Notes: generated by a model not told the origin, from the sequence alone. A stretch of DNA of 64,000 bases from SZUA-547 sp963669315 (GCA_963669315.1 OY770021.1:2728001-2792000), one strand, 5' to 3'. Counted from the stretch's first letter, positions 1 through 8,932 are shown. A program made the numbers and translations.

Positions 1-382
1 GAAGCAGTGGTAGAACCGCCACCACGTTGACCATCAATGCGCCCACGCCGAAGGCTCCCATTAACCCCGCATCTGGTGTGGTCTGGACGATGAACCGATA
101 GACCGTCGTCGCGAGCACGCTCACGCCGAGCAGCGCGAGAAACAACCCTTGTATAAGGGCCGACCGCGCCCGCCAGACAGCGCTCCAACCAATAGCCAGA
201 ACTCCTAGGAGCGTAATCAGACCGTCGCCAATGAAGTCGAGCGCATCCGCTTTCAGCGCTTGCGACCCCGCAAGAAACCCGCCCGCCATCTCGACGACGC
301 CGTAACCAACATTGAGCGCCACCACAATCCACAACGCGCGTCGGTAAGCGGGGGTCCGATGCGCCGGTGTCTCATTGTCCAC
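1..382 (-). CDS. Cation diffusion facilitator-type transporter, N-terminal part (runs off left edge)
   Basis: Reading the minus strand from a GTG at 382 gives an open frame to the window edge. The protein has hydrophobic helices and the motif ALKADALDFIGDG, which resembles the metal-binding second helix of CDF transporters (family knowledge). These inner-membrane proteins export Zn, Co, Cd or similar ions by proton antiport. An in-frame TTG at 397 is an alternative start. The gene begins 22 bases after the stop of the repeat protein at 405-1022, so the two are probably co-transcribed and share a metal-related role. The C-terminal half lies outside the window, so the ion cannot be predicted. 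Confidence 0.72.
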   Translation of the reverse strand, partial: MDNETPAHRTPAYRRALWIVVALNVGYGVVEMAGGFLAGSQALKADALDFIGDGLITLLGVLAIGWSAVWRARSALIQGLFLALLGVSVLATTVYRFIVQTTPDAGLMGAFGVGALMVNVVAVLPLL

Positions 383-404
383 TTCTGTTTCGCGCAAGGC
401 GGTA

Positions 405-1022
405 TTAGTGCGCTGGCCTTATCCAGCCCGTATGGCGATCCACTTCGAGCCTTTCAACGAGCGACCCGTCTTTGGTGACAATTTCCGCTACGATTTTATC
501 GTCATCCAGATCGTCGACCTTGCCAAGTTTGAGATTCGGATTGCCGCTCCACGCGAGGCGGTGTTCCATCATATGTCGAACATTGTCGACCGTGAGGTCC
601 TCTCGAAGGGGCTGCAACGTATCTGGGCCCATGCCGTAACCTGGACCCATGCCGTGACCTGGGCCCATACGGTAGCCGGGGCCCATGCCGTAGCCGGAGC
701 CCATACCGTAACCTGGACCCATACCGTGACCCGGACCCATGCCGTGACCTGGGCCCATACGGTAGCCGGGGCCCATACCGTAACCTGGACCCATACCGTG
801 ACCCGGACCCATACCGTAACCTGGACCCATGCCGTAGCCTGGACCCATGCCGTAGCCGGGGCCCATGCCGTAACTTGGACCCATCATCGGCCCCATGTGC
901 CGACCGTGATAGGAATCGCTAGATGGATCGCTGGGTTCGTGAGCAGTCGCCGTGGCGAATGCGCTGACGCCGATAACGGCTATCACTCCAATGGCGGCAA
1001 GAAACATCCTGAGCAACATCAT
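405..1022 (-). CDS. Secreted Gly/Met/Tyr/His hexapeptide-repeat protein with PepSY-like tail
   Basis: The 205-residue protein has a signal peptide (about residues 1-27), then about 14 copies of a hexapeptide of the form G-[YH]-[GR]-M-G-P (roughly residues 45-130). A C-terminal globular domain of about 65 residues ends in VTKDGSLVERLEVDRHTG, which recalls PepSY-type domains. Met- and His-rich periplasmic repeats usually bind copper or silver, so a metal-buffering role is inferred, helped by the cation transporter just downstream. A GGAG motif lies about 4 bases before the ATG at 1022; a second ATG follows at 1019. The DNA repeat has an 18-base period and could expand or contract. Confidence 0.75.
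   Translation of the reverse strand: MMLLRMFLAAIGVIAVIGVSAFATATAHEPSDPSSDSYHGRHMGPMMGPSYGMGPGYGMGPGYGMGPGYGMGPGHGMGPGYGMGPGYRMGPGHGMGPGHGMGPGYGMGSGYGMGPGYRMGPGHGMGPGYGMGPDTLQPLREDLTVDNVRHMMEHRLAWSGNPNLKLGKVDDLDDDKIVAEIVTKDGSLVERLEVDRHTGWIRPAH
608..892. repeat. 18-bp tandem repeats coding for G-Y/H-G/R-M-G-P units
   Basis: Near-identical 18-base units run in tandem inside the secreted repeat protein. Units differ mainly at the Tyr/His codon and the Gly/Arg codon, so the amino-acid pattern is kept while residues with different side chains alternate. The array is fully in frame with the gene. Confidence 0.8.
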
Positions 1023-1259
1023 TCTACTCCGTTAAGTATACGGACCTGCGGTGGCTCTAATGCACTTAGATAATGATTACTCGCTGCGCATTGTTCTCCA
1101 TCAATTGCGAACTAGCGCACGTGGAGCCCCGCGGCATTCCAAGACTATATAGCAATCGGCATTAGAGAAGTGTTGCGTGTCCGCTTTTGGCGCTTAGCTG
1201 CCGTGGAGTGCCCCCGCTGAATTGGTCCACCGTTATGTTTAGGAAACGGAGGACAGAGA

Positions 1260-1538
1260 ATGGCGAACAAGCGGCACAAGCCCGAAGAGATTGTTCAGAA
1301 GCTACGGCAGGTTGATGTGCTTGTCGGGCAGGGGATGACGCGTGTGGACGCGATCCGGGAGGTTCGTATCACCGAGCAGACCTATTACCGATGGCGAAAG
1401 CAGTATGGCGGCATGGGAACCGACCAACTGAAGGAACTCAAACGGCTTCAGAAGGAGAACGAACGGCTGAGAAAGGCCGTGTCGGACCTGACCCTGGACA
1501 AGCTGATCCTGAAGGAAGCTGCACGGGGAAACTTTTGA
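1260..1538 (+). CDS. IS3-family transposase OrfA (helix-turn-helix subunit)
   Basis: The 92-residue product has an N-terminal helix-turn-helix (PEEIVQKLRQVDVLVGQG, then TEQTYYRWRKQYGG) and a C-terminal leucine-rich coiled segment (ERLRKAVSDLTLDKLIL). This is the standard OrfA plan of the IS407 group. A GGAGG ribosome site precedes the ATG. Its TGA stop overlaps the first possible orfB codon in the -1 frame (TTGA at 1535-1538), which allows coupling or frameshifting to OrfB. Confidence 0.88.
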   Translation: MANKRHKPEEIVQKLRQVDVLVGQGMTRVDAIREVRITEQTYYRWRKQYGGMGTDQLKELKRLQKENERLRKAVSDLTLDKLILKEAARGNF

Positions 1539-2386
1539 GCCCCGCCCGTCGCCGCGCCTGCATCGAGCTGATCCGCAGTGAGATGAAGGTGTCGGAACGC
1601 CGGATCTGCCGGGTGCTGGGGCAGCATCGATCAACGCAAAGACATCAGCCACGCGGCCGAGAAGACGAAGACCGGCTTGTGGCCGACATGATCGAACTTG
1701 CCAGGCAATATGGCAGCTACGGATACCGTCGCGTCGCTGCGCTGCTGAGAGACGCAGGCTGGCGGGTCAGCGACGGCCGGATCGAGCGATTATGGCGGCG
1801 AGAGGGTTTGAAGGTTCCACCGAAGCAACCGAAGAAGGGACGGCTATGGCTGAACGATGGCTCGTGTGTGCGGCTTCGGCCAGAGTATCGGAACCATGTC
1901 TGGAGCTACGACTTCGTCCATTGCCGGACGGATGACGGCAAGGCGTTCCGGACTTTGAACATCCTCGACGAGTTCAGCCGGGAATGCCTGGCGATCCGGG
2001 TGAAGCGAAAGCTGAACTCGACCGACGTGATCGACGCGCTCACCGATCTCTTCATCCTGCGCGGACCGCCCGAATTCGTCCGAAGCGACAATGGCCCCGA
2101 GTTCGTCGCCCAGGCCGTCCGGGACTGGATCGCCGCCGTTGGCGCGAAGACCGCCTTCATCGAGCCAGGCTCGCCGTGGGAGAACGGCTACGTCGAAAGC
2201 TTCAACGCCCGGTTCCGAGACGAATTGCTCAACGGGGAGATCTTCTATTCGCTGAGAGAGGCCCAGATCATCATCGAGGGCTGGAGAAAGCACTACAACA
2301 CGAAACGGCCCCACAGCGCACTCGGCTATCGGCCACCGGCGCCAGAATCCATCGTCCCAATGGAAACCAGGCCAGTGATGCACTAA
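1535..2386 (+). CDS. IS3-family transposase OrfB (DDE integrase)
   Basis: This frame is -1 relative to orfA and starts at TTG 1535 overlapping the orfA stop, or is reached by -1 frameshifting. The product has a HTH_21-like segment (YGSYGYRRVAALLRDAGW) and an rve integrase core with the expected acidic residues: SYDFVHC (first D), RSDNGPEF (second D) and ENGYVESFNARFRDEL (E). The C-terminus (HYNTKRPHSALGYRPPAPE) is typical. It is full length, so the element may be active. Confidence 0.87.
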   Translation: MSPARRRACIELIRSEMKVSERRICRVLGQHRSTQRHQPRGREDEDRLVADMIELARQYGSYGYRRVAALLRDAGWRVSDGRIERLWRREGLKVPPKQPKKGRLWLNDGSCVRLRPEYRNHVWSYDFVHCRTDDGKAFRTLNILDEFSRECLAIRVKRKLNSTDVIDALTDLFILRGPPEFVRSDNGPEFVAQAVRDWIAAVGAKTAFIEPGSPWENGYVESFNARFRDELLNGEIFYSLREAQIIIEGWRKHYNTKRPHSALGYRPPAPESIVPMETRPVMH

Positions 2387-2418
2387 CATTCAAACCGGAC
2401 CAATCAGGTGAGGCTGCC

Positions 2419-3306
2419 CAACTCGACAACCAAACGATCAAGACCTACCGCTCACAGGTTGTAAACCACATCCTGCCGCGATTGGGCGACGTCCTTCTCA
2501 AGGAGTTCAGTCGCGGCGACGTCAAAGACTTCATCGACGACATGCTCGACGACAACAGCCGCGAGATGACCAAGAAGGTTCTCGTCTCGCTGAAAGCGCT
2601 GCTGAAAGAAGCCGCCGAACGCGAATGGATCGACACCAATCCTGCCGCGGAGGTTCGGATGAAGCGCCAATCGCGCCATGACAAGGAGGCTAAGATCCCG
2701 ACCAAAGACGAGATCAGGCGTTTACTCGAGAATGCGCCTGCGCGCCACCGCGCGCTCATCGTCACTGCGATCTTCACAGGCATGCGGATTTCGGAACTTC
2801 GCGGACTCGCCTGGGAGCAGGTCGACTTTGACCGTCGTATCATCACCGTGCGTCAGCGCGCCAATCGGCTCAACGAGATCGGCTCGCCGAAGAGCAGGGC
2901 AGGGCGGCGCGATATTCCGATGAGCCCGATGGTCTACAACACGCTTCGCAACTGGCGGTCAGATTGTCCCGCGGGGTCTCTCAATCTGGTCTTTCCCAAC
3001 GGCGCGGGAAATGTGGAAAGCTATGGCAATCTCTTCTACCGGTTCTACAAGCCGCTCCAGTCGCGTGTCGGCATCGTCGATGCTCATGGAGTTCCGAAAT
3101 ATGGCTTTCATGCTCTCCGGCATGCTGCTGCGTCGTTGATGATTGAGCAGGGGTGGAATGCGAAGAAGGTTCAGACGATCCTTGGGCATTCCTCGATCAA
3201 CGTCACGTTCGACACCTATGGGCATCTCTTCACCAAGGCTGAAGACGATGTCGAGCTCTTCGAGAAGATGGAGCGCGACCTGATGGACGTCTCCAAAGCA
3301 GCCTGA
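2419..3306 (+). pseudogene. Tyrosine recombinase (phage-type integrase), 5' end removed by IS3
   Basis: About 295 residues remain: part of the SAM-like core-binding domain (YRSQVVNHILPRLGD onward) and the whole catalytic domain. The active-site residues are visible: Arg in FTGMRISELRGLAW, His-x-x-Arg in HALRHAAAS, and the Tyr nucleophile after GHSSINVTFDTYGHL. The native start and N-terminal arm-binding region are missing, because the IS3 right end joins directly at 2420. An alternative frame of the IS stays open into this gene, so a fusion protein is possible. It sits about 80 bases from a tRNA-like attachment scar, as expected for an island integrase. Confidence 0.75.
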
Positions 3307-3389
3307 CGCATCGTGCTTCGCGCGCGCTGATGAGACGTTCCTCATGCGATGTTTCACCGGCGCGGGGCGCACCCTTCCAAGCTACTGGC

Positions 3390-3438
3390 TGGACTACGAA
3401 TCTGGGGGTCGGGGGTTCGAATCCTCCTCGGCGCGCCA
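3390..3438 (+). other. Probable attachment site: 3' half of a tRNA gene
   Basis: The sequence contains a T-arm (GGGGG / TTCGAAT loop / CCTCC), a 3' acceptor strand, and an encoded CCA at 3436-3438, preceded by an anticodon-like CTACGAA segment. A matching 5' acceptor strand (GCGCCGA would be needed) is not found upstream, so this is not a whole tRNA. Tyrosine-recombinase islands commonly regenerate tRNA 3' ends, and the recombinase gene ends about 80 bases upstream. The isotype is uncertain; an arginine tRNA is a guess from the ACG-like anticodon. Confidence 0.6.
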
Positions 3439-3569
3439 AATTTAATCATACAATTCAATAACTTACCTGACTCCTGACGGCGCTTAAAGCGACCGCCGCC
3501 GGGCTTTGGATGCGTTATTGGGTGCAAAGTGCATTCGCTTAAATTTCTTCGGCGGCGTGGAGAAAGAGC

Positions 3570-3818
3570 ATGACCACCCCTAACGATTTAGACTTCGATG
3601 CCGTCCGCGACCGCATTCGCCAGTTCGGCGAGACATTCAAGGAAGGCTATTCGGACTGCCCCGCCATCGATCCGGCTGAGATAGAGGCGCTGGTCTCGCT
3701 GACCGACGAAGAACTGAACCATCCCCAGCCGCTAACGCGCTTCGCCACGAAGTACGGCGTCTCCCTCGATTGGCTCATTTTAGGCAAGGTGCAGACGGGC
3801 AATCCGTTTGCGAGGTGA
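3570..3818 (+). CDS. Small hypothetical protein, 82 aa
   Basis: An AGAAAGAG-type ribosome site lies just before the ATG. The acidic product ends with LTRFATKYGVSLDWLILG, a phrase often found at the end of helix-turn-helix or Cro-like small proteins of alphaproteobacterial islands. I do not recognise a named family. Its place next to the recombinase and attachment scar suggests it is island cargo or an island regulator. Confidence 0.6.
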   Translation: MTTPNDLDFDAVRDRIRQFGETFKEGYSDCPAIDPAEIEALVSLTDEELNHPQPLTRFATKYGVSLDWLILGKVQTGNPFAR

Positions 3819-4139
3819 GCGTCTGCTTTCCCCGCAAAAGTGGTCATCTGAGTCATTTGGTCAGATGACAGGTCCTGACCCAAAGGCGACATTCATACGG
3901 TCATCGAAAGCTGCTGTCCGACGACTTGAGGCGAAACGACAGCCAAGAGCCCATCGGACCCATTGCCCAGACCGGCGATTGGTCGCTCGACGCCAGAAGA
4001 GAACCTTTAGCGCAGTTAAAATCGCGAAGGTTAGTGTCTCGCGGCGATGGATTGGCTAAACGCCGCAGAATAGTCGCGAGAGTTAGATTTCATATGTGCT
4101 CAGGCCGACATCACCAACCGTGTTTTGATCCGGTGGTCC
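3819..4139. other. Non-coding gap with a perfect 9-bp inverted repeat
   Basis: No convincing gene is present. At 3843-3869 the arms GTCATCTGA and TCAGATGAC flank a 9-base loop, forming a perfect hairpin just after the small gene that ends at 3818. No U-tract follows, so it is not a classical terminator. The following CCTGACCCAAAGGCGACAT resembles the dispersed intergenic repeat seen near the IS1182 copies. Confidence 0.5.
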
Positions 4140-7100
4140 TTAAGCGGAAGTCAGCCGATCTGCACGCTCCTTTGCGGACAACGCCTGTTCAGACCGCCCG
4201 AGACGTTTGAACGCTCTCGCAAGAAGTCGCCACGCGCGCGGATTGTCTTCGCGCAAGTCCAGCGACCTTCGCAACGACCGTACAGAATTTTCGAGATCGC
4301 CGATCCGCAGTTGCGCTCGACCCAAACGTAACCAGATGAAGTCCACACTCGGATAATCTCGCGCAACCTCAGTGAGAATCGCCGCAGCTTCGCTATCATT
4401 CGCGCATTGAACGCAGAATTCCGCTAACCGGAGGCGCAGTTTCAAGTGCTTAGGAGAGATGCTGAGAGCCTTTCTTAAGGCGCTCATGGCTAGTTCCGTT
4501 CGGTTCAGAGCGAAGAACACCTGGGCCCGCACAAGTTCGGCCGAAGGATGGCGCGCCTTCTCGGCCAACGCGGCTTCCAATGCGCTCGCCTGCAGCGCGT
4601 TGTCATTCAAGCTTTTAATAAGTGGCATCAATTCTCGATAAGACAACAGGGGCCAAGAGCTGCATCGGACGGCGGCGCGCATCGCAGCCGACGATTCTTC
4701 CTTTCGTTCAGCGTCCATCAACGCATAGGCCAGTTGTCTGTAGAGCCATGGCGCCGCCTCATCTGAAGCGCTCGTCGCCTCAATGAGTGCGGCGATTTCC
4801 TCCTCCAACTTTCCAGCCCGGCCTGCCGCGCGGGCCGCGTAACGCTGCGCACGGGCATTATCCAGTTTGGAGGTGGAACGCGCCCAAGTCGAGCTGCCTG
4901 CAAGGGCCGCTGCTTTTGCAGCAGAAAGCACAGGCGCCAAACGCTTCAATCCATCAGCCATCTGAAATGAATGGTGCGATCCTTCGACCTCAATAATTTC
5001 GACGCCGCCCAAGGCGATTTCGCCCCACCCCGCCGTCGGGTCCTCGAATAGCTCGGCGGCGTTCTCGGCAGCGGGAAAATACGTGATCCGTCCCGAGTAG
5101 AAACTGGCGGGCGTGCGATCGAGCGCCCATTTGTTGAACGCCTGCAGCGATCGCGCCCTCGGAGGGCGGGCATCTACGCCGAAAAGACGTTTGTGAATAT
5201 CGGCCTCGTCGTCGATCACACCGAGAAAGGCGACATCGCGGCCGCGGGAGACCAATTCTTGCGCTGTCGCCAGCGCCAGATGGGCGCCGAAGGAGAAGCC
5301 AGCTAAGCAAAATGGCCCGCTAGGTTGGACGCGTTCCGCAACGCGCGCGCAATCCACCGCGAGGCTGCGCATGTCTCTTGTCGCCGTAGCGTCCGGATCG
5401 AAATCGCGAGCGTGGAACGCGCCGAATCCCTCCGCATCTCCCAATTCAGTCGAAAGGTTACGCGCGAAACCTACGTTTCCGCTCACGCCATAGGCGTACA
5501 GTAATGGCGGAGCGTCGTCGCACTCACGCATAATATCGAGCCTAGTTCGGCCTGTTTCAGGCGGCGACGATTCAAGGAACTCTGCGACGGCTGTTGCGGT
5601 CGGTCGCTGCGAAAAACCCGCTGGCGACAAGCTGACGGCAAATACATCTTCAATTTCGATCAGCACCTCAAGTCCCATCAGCGAATCTCCTCCAGACTCG
5701 AAGAAATCGTCCTGTGGGCCCAGTCGGTCGTTGCTCAGTCGACGCGCAAAGATCTGACGCACGCGCTCGGTAAGCTGATTGGTCTCTCCGCCACTCCGGC
5801 TGGACGCCGCATGACTCTCCGCGTTGGAGAACATTTCTGACAGCGCGCGGCGCGATACTTTGTTCGCTTCGCCGGAGGTCGGAATATTGCTGGCGAAGAA
5901 AATTCGTTCCGGCTGAAATGCGTATGGCAGAACCTTGGAAGCGTGGTCGAGAAGTGAGGACGCTTCAGCAATCTCTCCATCAGCCAATTCTACAACCGCG
6001 GCGACGCGCGCGCCCAGCTTGGAATCCGGCAAAGGGAATGCGACCGCCCTTTGCACGCTCTTGTGGGAGACCAACGCCGTCTCAACCGCCGCAGGTGGGA
6101 TTTTTTCTCCGCCCCTATTGATCATCTCGTCGACACGACCTTCCAAGAACAAGAAGCCGTCCGCGTCGAGGCGCCCCAGATCGCCCGTGCGCAAGCGGCC
6201 GCTCTTGTCGAGCCGGACCCGAAACGATCCGTCTTGCGCGAGTGTCGGATTGATGATGCTGCCGGAGACTGCGATTTCACCAACCTCCCCGGCTGAGGCG
6301 GTGCCGCCGTCTTCACGCGTAATTTGAACGTCCCACACGTCGTTGACTCGACCGACGCTGCCTTGAGGGCCCGCCGGCCCGCTCGCAGGCGTCATGGCGA
6401 CGTAGGGCGTAGTCTCGGTCATGCCGTAAAAGACGATGACCCTTGCCTCGAACGTGTCGCGAAGGCGCGCGATTTCATCCGTCTCGATGCGGTCCGACCC
6501 GACGCCGATCCGGCGTACTTGCGGTGGACGCCAACCTTCGACGGCCATTTCCAGCAGGCCTCGATGGACCGCAGGCACTGCGCTGATCCAGGTTGGTCTT
6601 AGCGTGTCGATCCAACTCGGCGCCGTCGATTTGTCGAAACCGGGTGCCCAGATAGCCTTGCCGCCCGCGAGGATGACAGGCAGCGACGAACGCACAATGC
6701 TGTGCAAATGGGCGATGGGCATCATACAAAGCCCGCGATCCGCCTTCGTGAATCCCACGCCGTCTCGGAACGCAGCAGTCGCGCGATACAGGCTCTCGTG
6801 GCTGATAGCTACGATCTTCGGCCGCGACGTGGTGCCGGACGTGAGAGCCAAAATGCAATTCTGATCAGGGGTCGTCGCTAGCCGCCGGCGCGCGCGAGGT
6901 CGGACGCAAGCCAAACTGAGGCGTGCGGTTGCGGCGCTCGCCACGGTCACCAAAGTAATCCGACGCTCCGACACCAGTCGCGTCAAGGGAGCGGCGGGCC
7001 GATCAAGTGAAATCACCATCCGCACTGGCACCGCGTCGAGCAGGCGCGCATACGCCTCTGGTTGGTCGACCGCAGGGGTCGGAAGGGCTGATCCCGCAGA

Positions 7101-7331
7101 TCCTGCGGCGAGCGTGGCGACAAGCGCGCCAGGCCCGTCCGGCAGGGCCAATAGAGCAACGTCTCCTGATCCGAGGCCCCATTCGGCTAATTGGCGCGCA
7201 ACTGCATCGACTTCAGTTGCGAGTTCGCCATGGCTCAGGGCCGTCTCGTCTCCAACTCCCCCTAGTGCAGGAGCATCGCCGTGTCGGCTCGCCAAGTCTT
7301 CCAGCCAGTTTGCGACAAACATAGACGTCAC
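4140..7331 (-). CDS. NRPS-like adenylation-carrier-thioesterase protein with C-terminal TPR
   Basis: The 1063-residue protein has four parts. An ANL adenylation domain (about 10-500) shows LTSGTTSRPK at 164-173, FYGMTET at 301-307, the RTGDLGR region at 381-387 and the likely catalytic Lys491. A carrier domain (about 520-590) has the phosphopantetheine Ser550 in FFESGGDSLMGLE. A type I thioesterase (about 600-795) has GFSFGAH (Ser680) and a His in SHHS (785-788). A TPR region fills about 815-1063. There is no condensation domain, so it likely activates one acid, carries it for modification and releases it. It overlaps the hydroxylase gene upstream by 4 bases. The A-domain resembles acyl-CoA ligases more than classic NRPS, so the substrate may be a carboxylic acid rather than an amino acid. 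Confidence 0.85.
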   Translation of the reverse strand: MTSMFVANWLEDLASRHGDAPALGGVGDETALSHGELATEVDAVARQLAEWGLGSGDVALLALPDGPGALVATLAAGSAGSALPTPAVDQPEAYARLLDAVPVRMVISLDRPAAPLTRLVSERRITLVTVASAATARLSLACVRPRARRRLATTPDQNCILALTSGTTSRPKIVAISHESLYRATAAFRDGVGFTKADRGLCMMPIAHLHSIVRSSLPVILAGGKAIWAPGFDKSTAPSWIDTLRPTWISAVPAVHRGLLEMAVEGWRPPQVRRIGVGSDRIETDEIARLRDTFEARVIVFYGMTETTPYVAMTPASGPAGPQGSVGRVNDVWDVQITREDGGTASAGEVGEIAVSGSIINPTLAQDGSFRVRLDKSGRLRTGDLGRLDADGFLFLEGRVDEMINRGGEKIPPAAVETALVSHKSVQRAVAFPLPDSKLGARVAAVVELADGEIAEASSLLDHASKVLPYAFQPERIFFASNIPTSGEANKVSRRALSEMFSNAESHAASSRSGGETNQLTERVRQIFARRLSNDRLGPQDDFFESGGDSLMGLEVLIEIEDVFAVSLSPAGFSQRPTATAVAEFLESSPPETGRTRLDIMRECDDAPPLLYAYGVSGNVGFARNLSTELGDAEGFGAFHARDFDPDATATRDMRSLAVDCARVAERVQPSGPFCLAGFSFGAHLALATAQELVSRGRDVAFLGVIDDEADIHKRLFGVDARPPRARSLQAFNKWALDRTPASFYSGRITYFPAAENAAELFEDPTAGWGEIALGGVEIIEVEGSHHSFQMADGLKRLAPVLSAAKAAALAGSSTWARSTSKLDNARAQRYAARAAGRAGKLEEEIAALIEATSASDEAAPWLYRQLAYALMDAERKEESSAAMRAAVRCSSWPLLSYRELMPLIKSLNDNALQASALEAALAEKARHPSAELVRAQVFFALNRTELAMSALRKALSISPKHLKLRLRLAEFCVQCANDSEAAAILTEVARDYPSVDFIWLRLGRAQLRIGDLENSVRSLRRSLDLREDNPRAWRLLARAFKRLGRSEQALSAKERADRLTSA

Positions 7332-8257
7332 GAAAGGGCCACCAAAATGCGGCGCTCGCCTTCAAAGGATTGTCGACCGTGCGAAATCACCTCATTGTCG
7401 ATTAGCAAGACATCGCCCCTGCGCCACTCAAATACTTTCTCTTCTGCGGAAAGCGCCTCTGAAATTGCTTCGATCGTCTCAATCTCTATCGGCGAGCCGT
7501 CGCCATAGAACGCGGTCTTTGGCAGCGCCATCGGGTCGCGGTAGGCCTTGATAAGCCGATTGTATGTCTCTCTCCCGAGGTGGCCTGCATGCCAGTTGGC
7601 GGCCTGATTCACCCAGATCATTTCTCCGGTTGTCGAATGACGTCGCAATCCCGAACCGCGAGCCACTACGCGAAGCCCGTCTTCTTTCATCCACTCAAAT
7701 TCTTCACCCATCTCGGTTAGGTAGACCTCAACTTCGACACGATCCTCAGTCTCGTAAGTTTGCTGCCAGGACTTTCCAAACCCCGCTCCGTTATGGAGGT
7801 TCGCGACGTAGAGGACTCCGAGTGCGTCGAATTTCGATACGAGATCATCAGGCAGTCGGTCGCGAACCTGGCGCATGTCGCCTAGCGGCGTCGCGCCCCT
7901 TACTGGCGATGGCCTGTCGCAATAGAACCAAACCCTACGCGGCATGCGCGGCAGATAACTTCCTTCGCAATGTAATGGGATATGGGCCGACGACGCATAT
8001 TCAGTCGATGTGTAAACATATCCGCTGACAGAAGTGCGCGGCGACCCACCGCCAACATAGCGGACAAGTTCAGGCGTGATCACTCTGCAAACGCGCTCGA
8101 ATTCTTGCGATGACAGCGGCCCCAGGTCACGCAGCAATACTGCACCATGTTCGGACAAGCTCTGATCGACCCACGAGCCGTTTTCCTGCAGCCAGTCCAT
8201 CCTCCCACGCAGATCCAAATCATGCGCGGGCAATTCAATGATCAGTGGGAGGCTCAC
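7328..8257 (-). CDS. TauD/TfdA-type Fe(II)/2-oxoglutarate dioxygenase (SyrP-like)
   Basis: The 309-residue enzyme shows the facial triad: H96 and E98 in LHCEGSY and H293 in DNEVISHGRQ, followed by an Arg (about 302-303) expected to bind 2-oxoglutarate. The block RMPRRVWFYC followed by ATPLGD is typical of the SyrP/clavaminate-synthase-like group, whose best-known members hydroxylate amino acids held on carrier proteins. The gene starts with GTG at 8257 and its stop overlaps the next start (ATGA). Translational coupling supports the inference that it hydroxylates the acyl group carried by the downstream protein. It could also act on a free substrate. Confidence 0.82.
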   Translation of the reverse strand: MSLPLIIELPAHDLDLRGRMDWLQENGSWVDQSLSEHGAVLLRDLGPLSSQEFERVCRVITPELVRYVGGGSPRTSVSGYVYTSTEYASSAHIPLHCEGSYLPRMPRRVWFYCDRPSPVRGATPLGDMRQVRDRLPDDLVSKFDALGVLYVANLHNGAGFGKSWQQTYETEDRVEVEVYLTEMGEEFEWMKEDGLRVVARGSGLRRHSTTGEMIWVNQAANWHAGHLGRETYNRLIKAYRDPMALPKTAFYGDGSPIEIETIEAISEALSAEEKVFEWRRGDVLLIDNEVISHGRQSFEGERRILVALS

Positions 8258-8932
8258 GACTCACAATTCCTATCAATCGGTTCCAAATTCGTTTCAGAGC
8301 TCACCTTCAGACCAATCTCGTCACAGCTTCGAGCGTTAACATGCATCTATGCACGCATCTGGCCAGGAAAAATATCGAAAGCTATGCGTCGCTCGAAACT
8401 AACTTCGACCATGTTTTCAGTAAAAAAAATCGATCTAACTGGCTAAGCGTCATTGCTTAGGAAAACCTGTCCGGGCACCCGTTTGAGGGCTGGTTCCTGC
8501 ATCGATCTGGCCTAGTGGTTGCCGACGAAACTGCTGTTTACCGAGCTGCTTGTGCATGTCCGCTATGTGTCATTTTCGGTCACCTGACCAAAAAGACTCA
8601 GATGTCCGCAAAGTCCGGAGGCTGTGTGAAAACTAGCCGTCCGCGCAATCTGCGTGAAAATGATTCACGATAACAGCGTTTCGCCGAACGATATTCCGAT
8701 CTAACGCACCCATCGGCTCCACATTGGAGCAGTATTCTTGGAGTCTCAGCAGTTTTCGAGTTTTCGCACAGTCTCCGGACAAAGCCGTCATCGAGCCAAG
8801 TCGAAGTTTTCAAAATGTGATTCCAGGCAGCTTATTCGCCTATCGTGCTAATATGAACGGCCTACGTTGGGCGGTTGGCGCGGCCGACAACCGCTTGGGG
8901 CTTTTGGGATAACGCTTCTTGGGGGGATAGAA
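8258..8932. other. Intergenic region with IS-end and repeat remnants
   Basis: No gene is supported here. A 12-base palindrome (GGTCACCTGACC, 8578-8589) is followed by a short A run. At 8609-8631 the sequence GTCCGGAGGCTGTGTGAAAAC matches the reverse complement of 58497-58519 and looks like an insertion-sequence terminus. The last 250 bases hold the leader of the DUF3604 gene. The low density of recognisable signals suggests decayed mobile DNA. Confidence 0.5.

Larger units (their letters stand above)
1204..2420 (+). mobile_element. IS3-family element (IS407-like), complete copy
   Basis: The element carries overlapping orfA and orfB. Its imperfect terminal repeats share CTGATTGGTCC-like cores: a left end starting TGGAGTGCCCCC and a right end finishing GAGGCTGCCCA. 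The right boundary is confirmed because two other copies (ending at 26226 and 41488) stop matching at the same base. The insertion lies against the 5'-truncated recombinase at 2421. I saw no clear target duplication, which suggests a later deletion on one side. Confidence 0.8.

Noticed and set aside
608..892. Tandem 18-bp units resembling a CRISPR-like or VNTR array
   Set aside because: The units are contiguous, lack spacers and keep a protein frame with a signal peptide, so they are coding repeats.
3361..3438. A complete tRNA gene
   Set aside because: Only the T-arm, part of the anticodon arm and the CCA end fit; no 5' acceptor strand pairs with TCGGCGC.
3230..3439. Minus-strand frame beginning MARRGGFEPPTPRF
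   Set aside because: The phrase GGFEPPTP is the well-known translation of a tRNA 3' end; it overlaps the recombinase and attachment scar and is not a gene.
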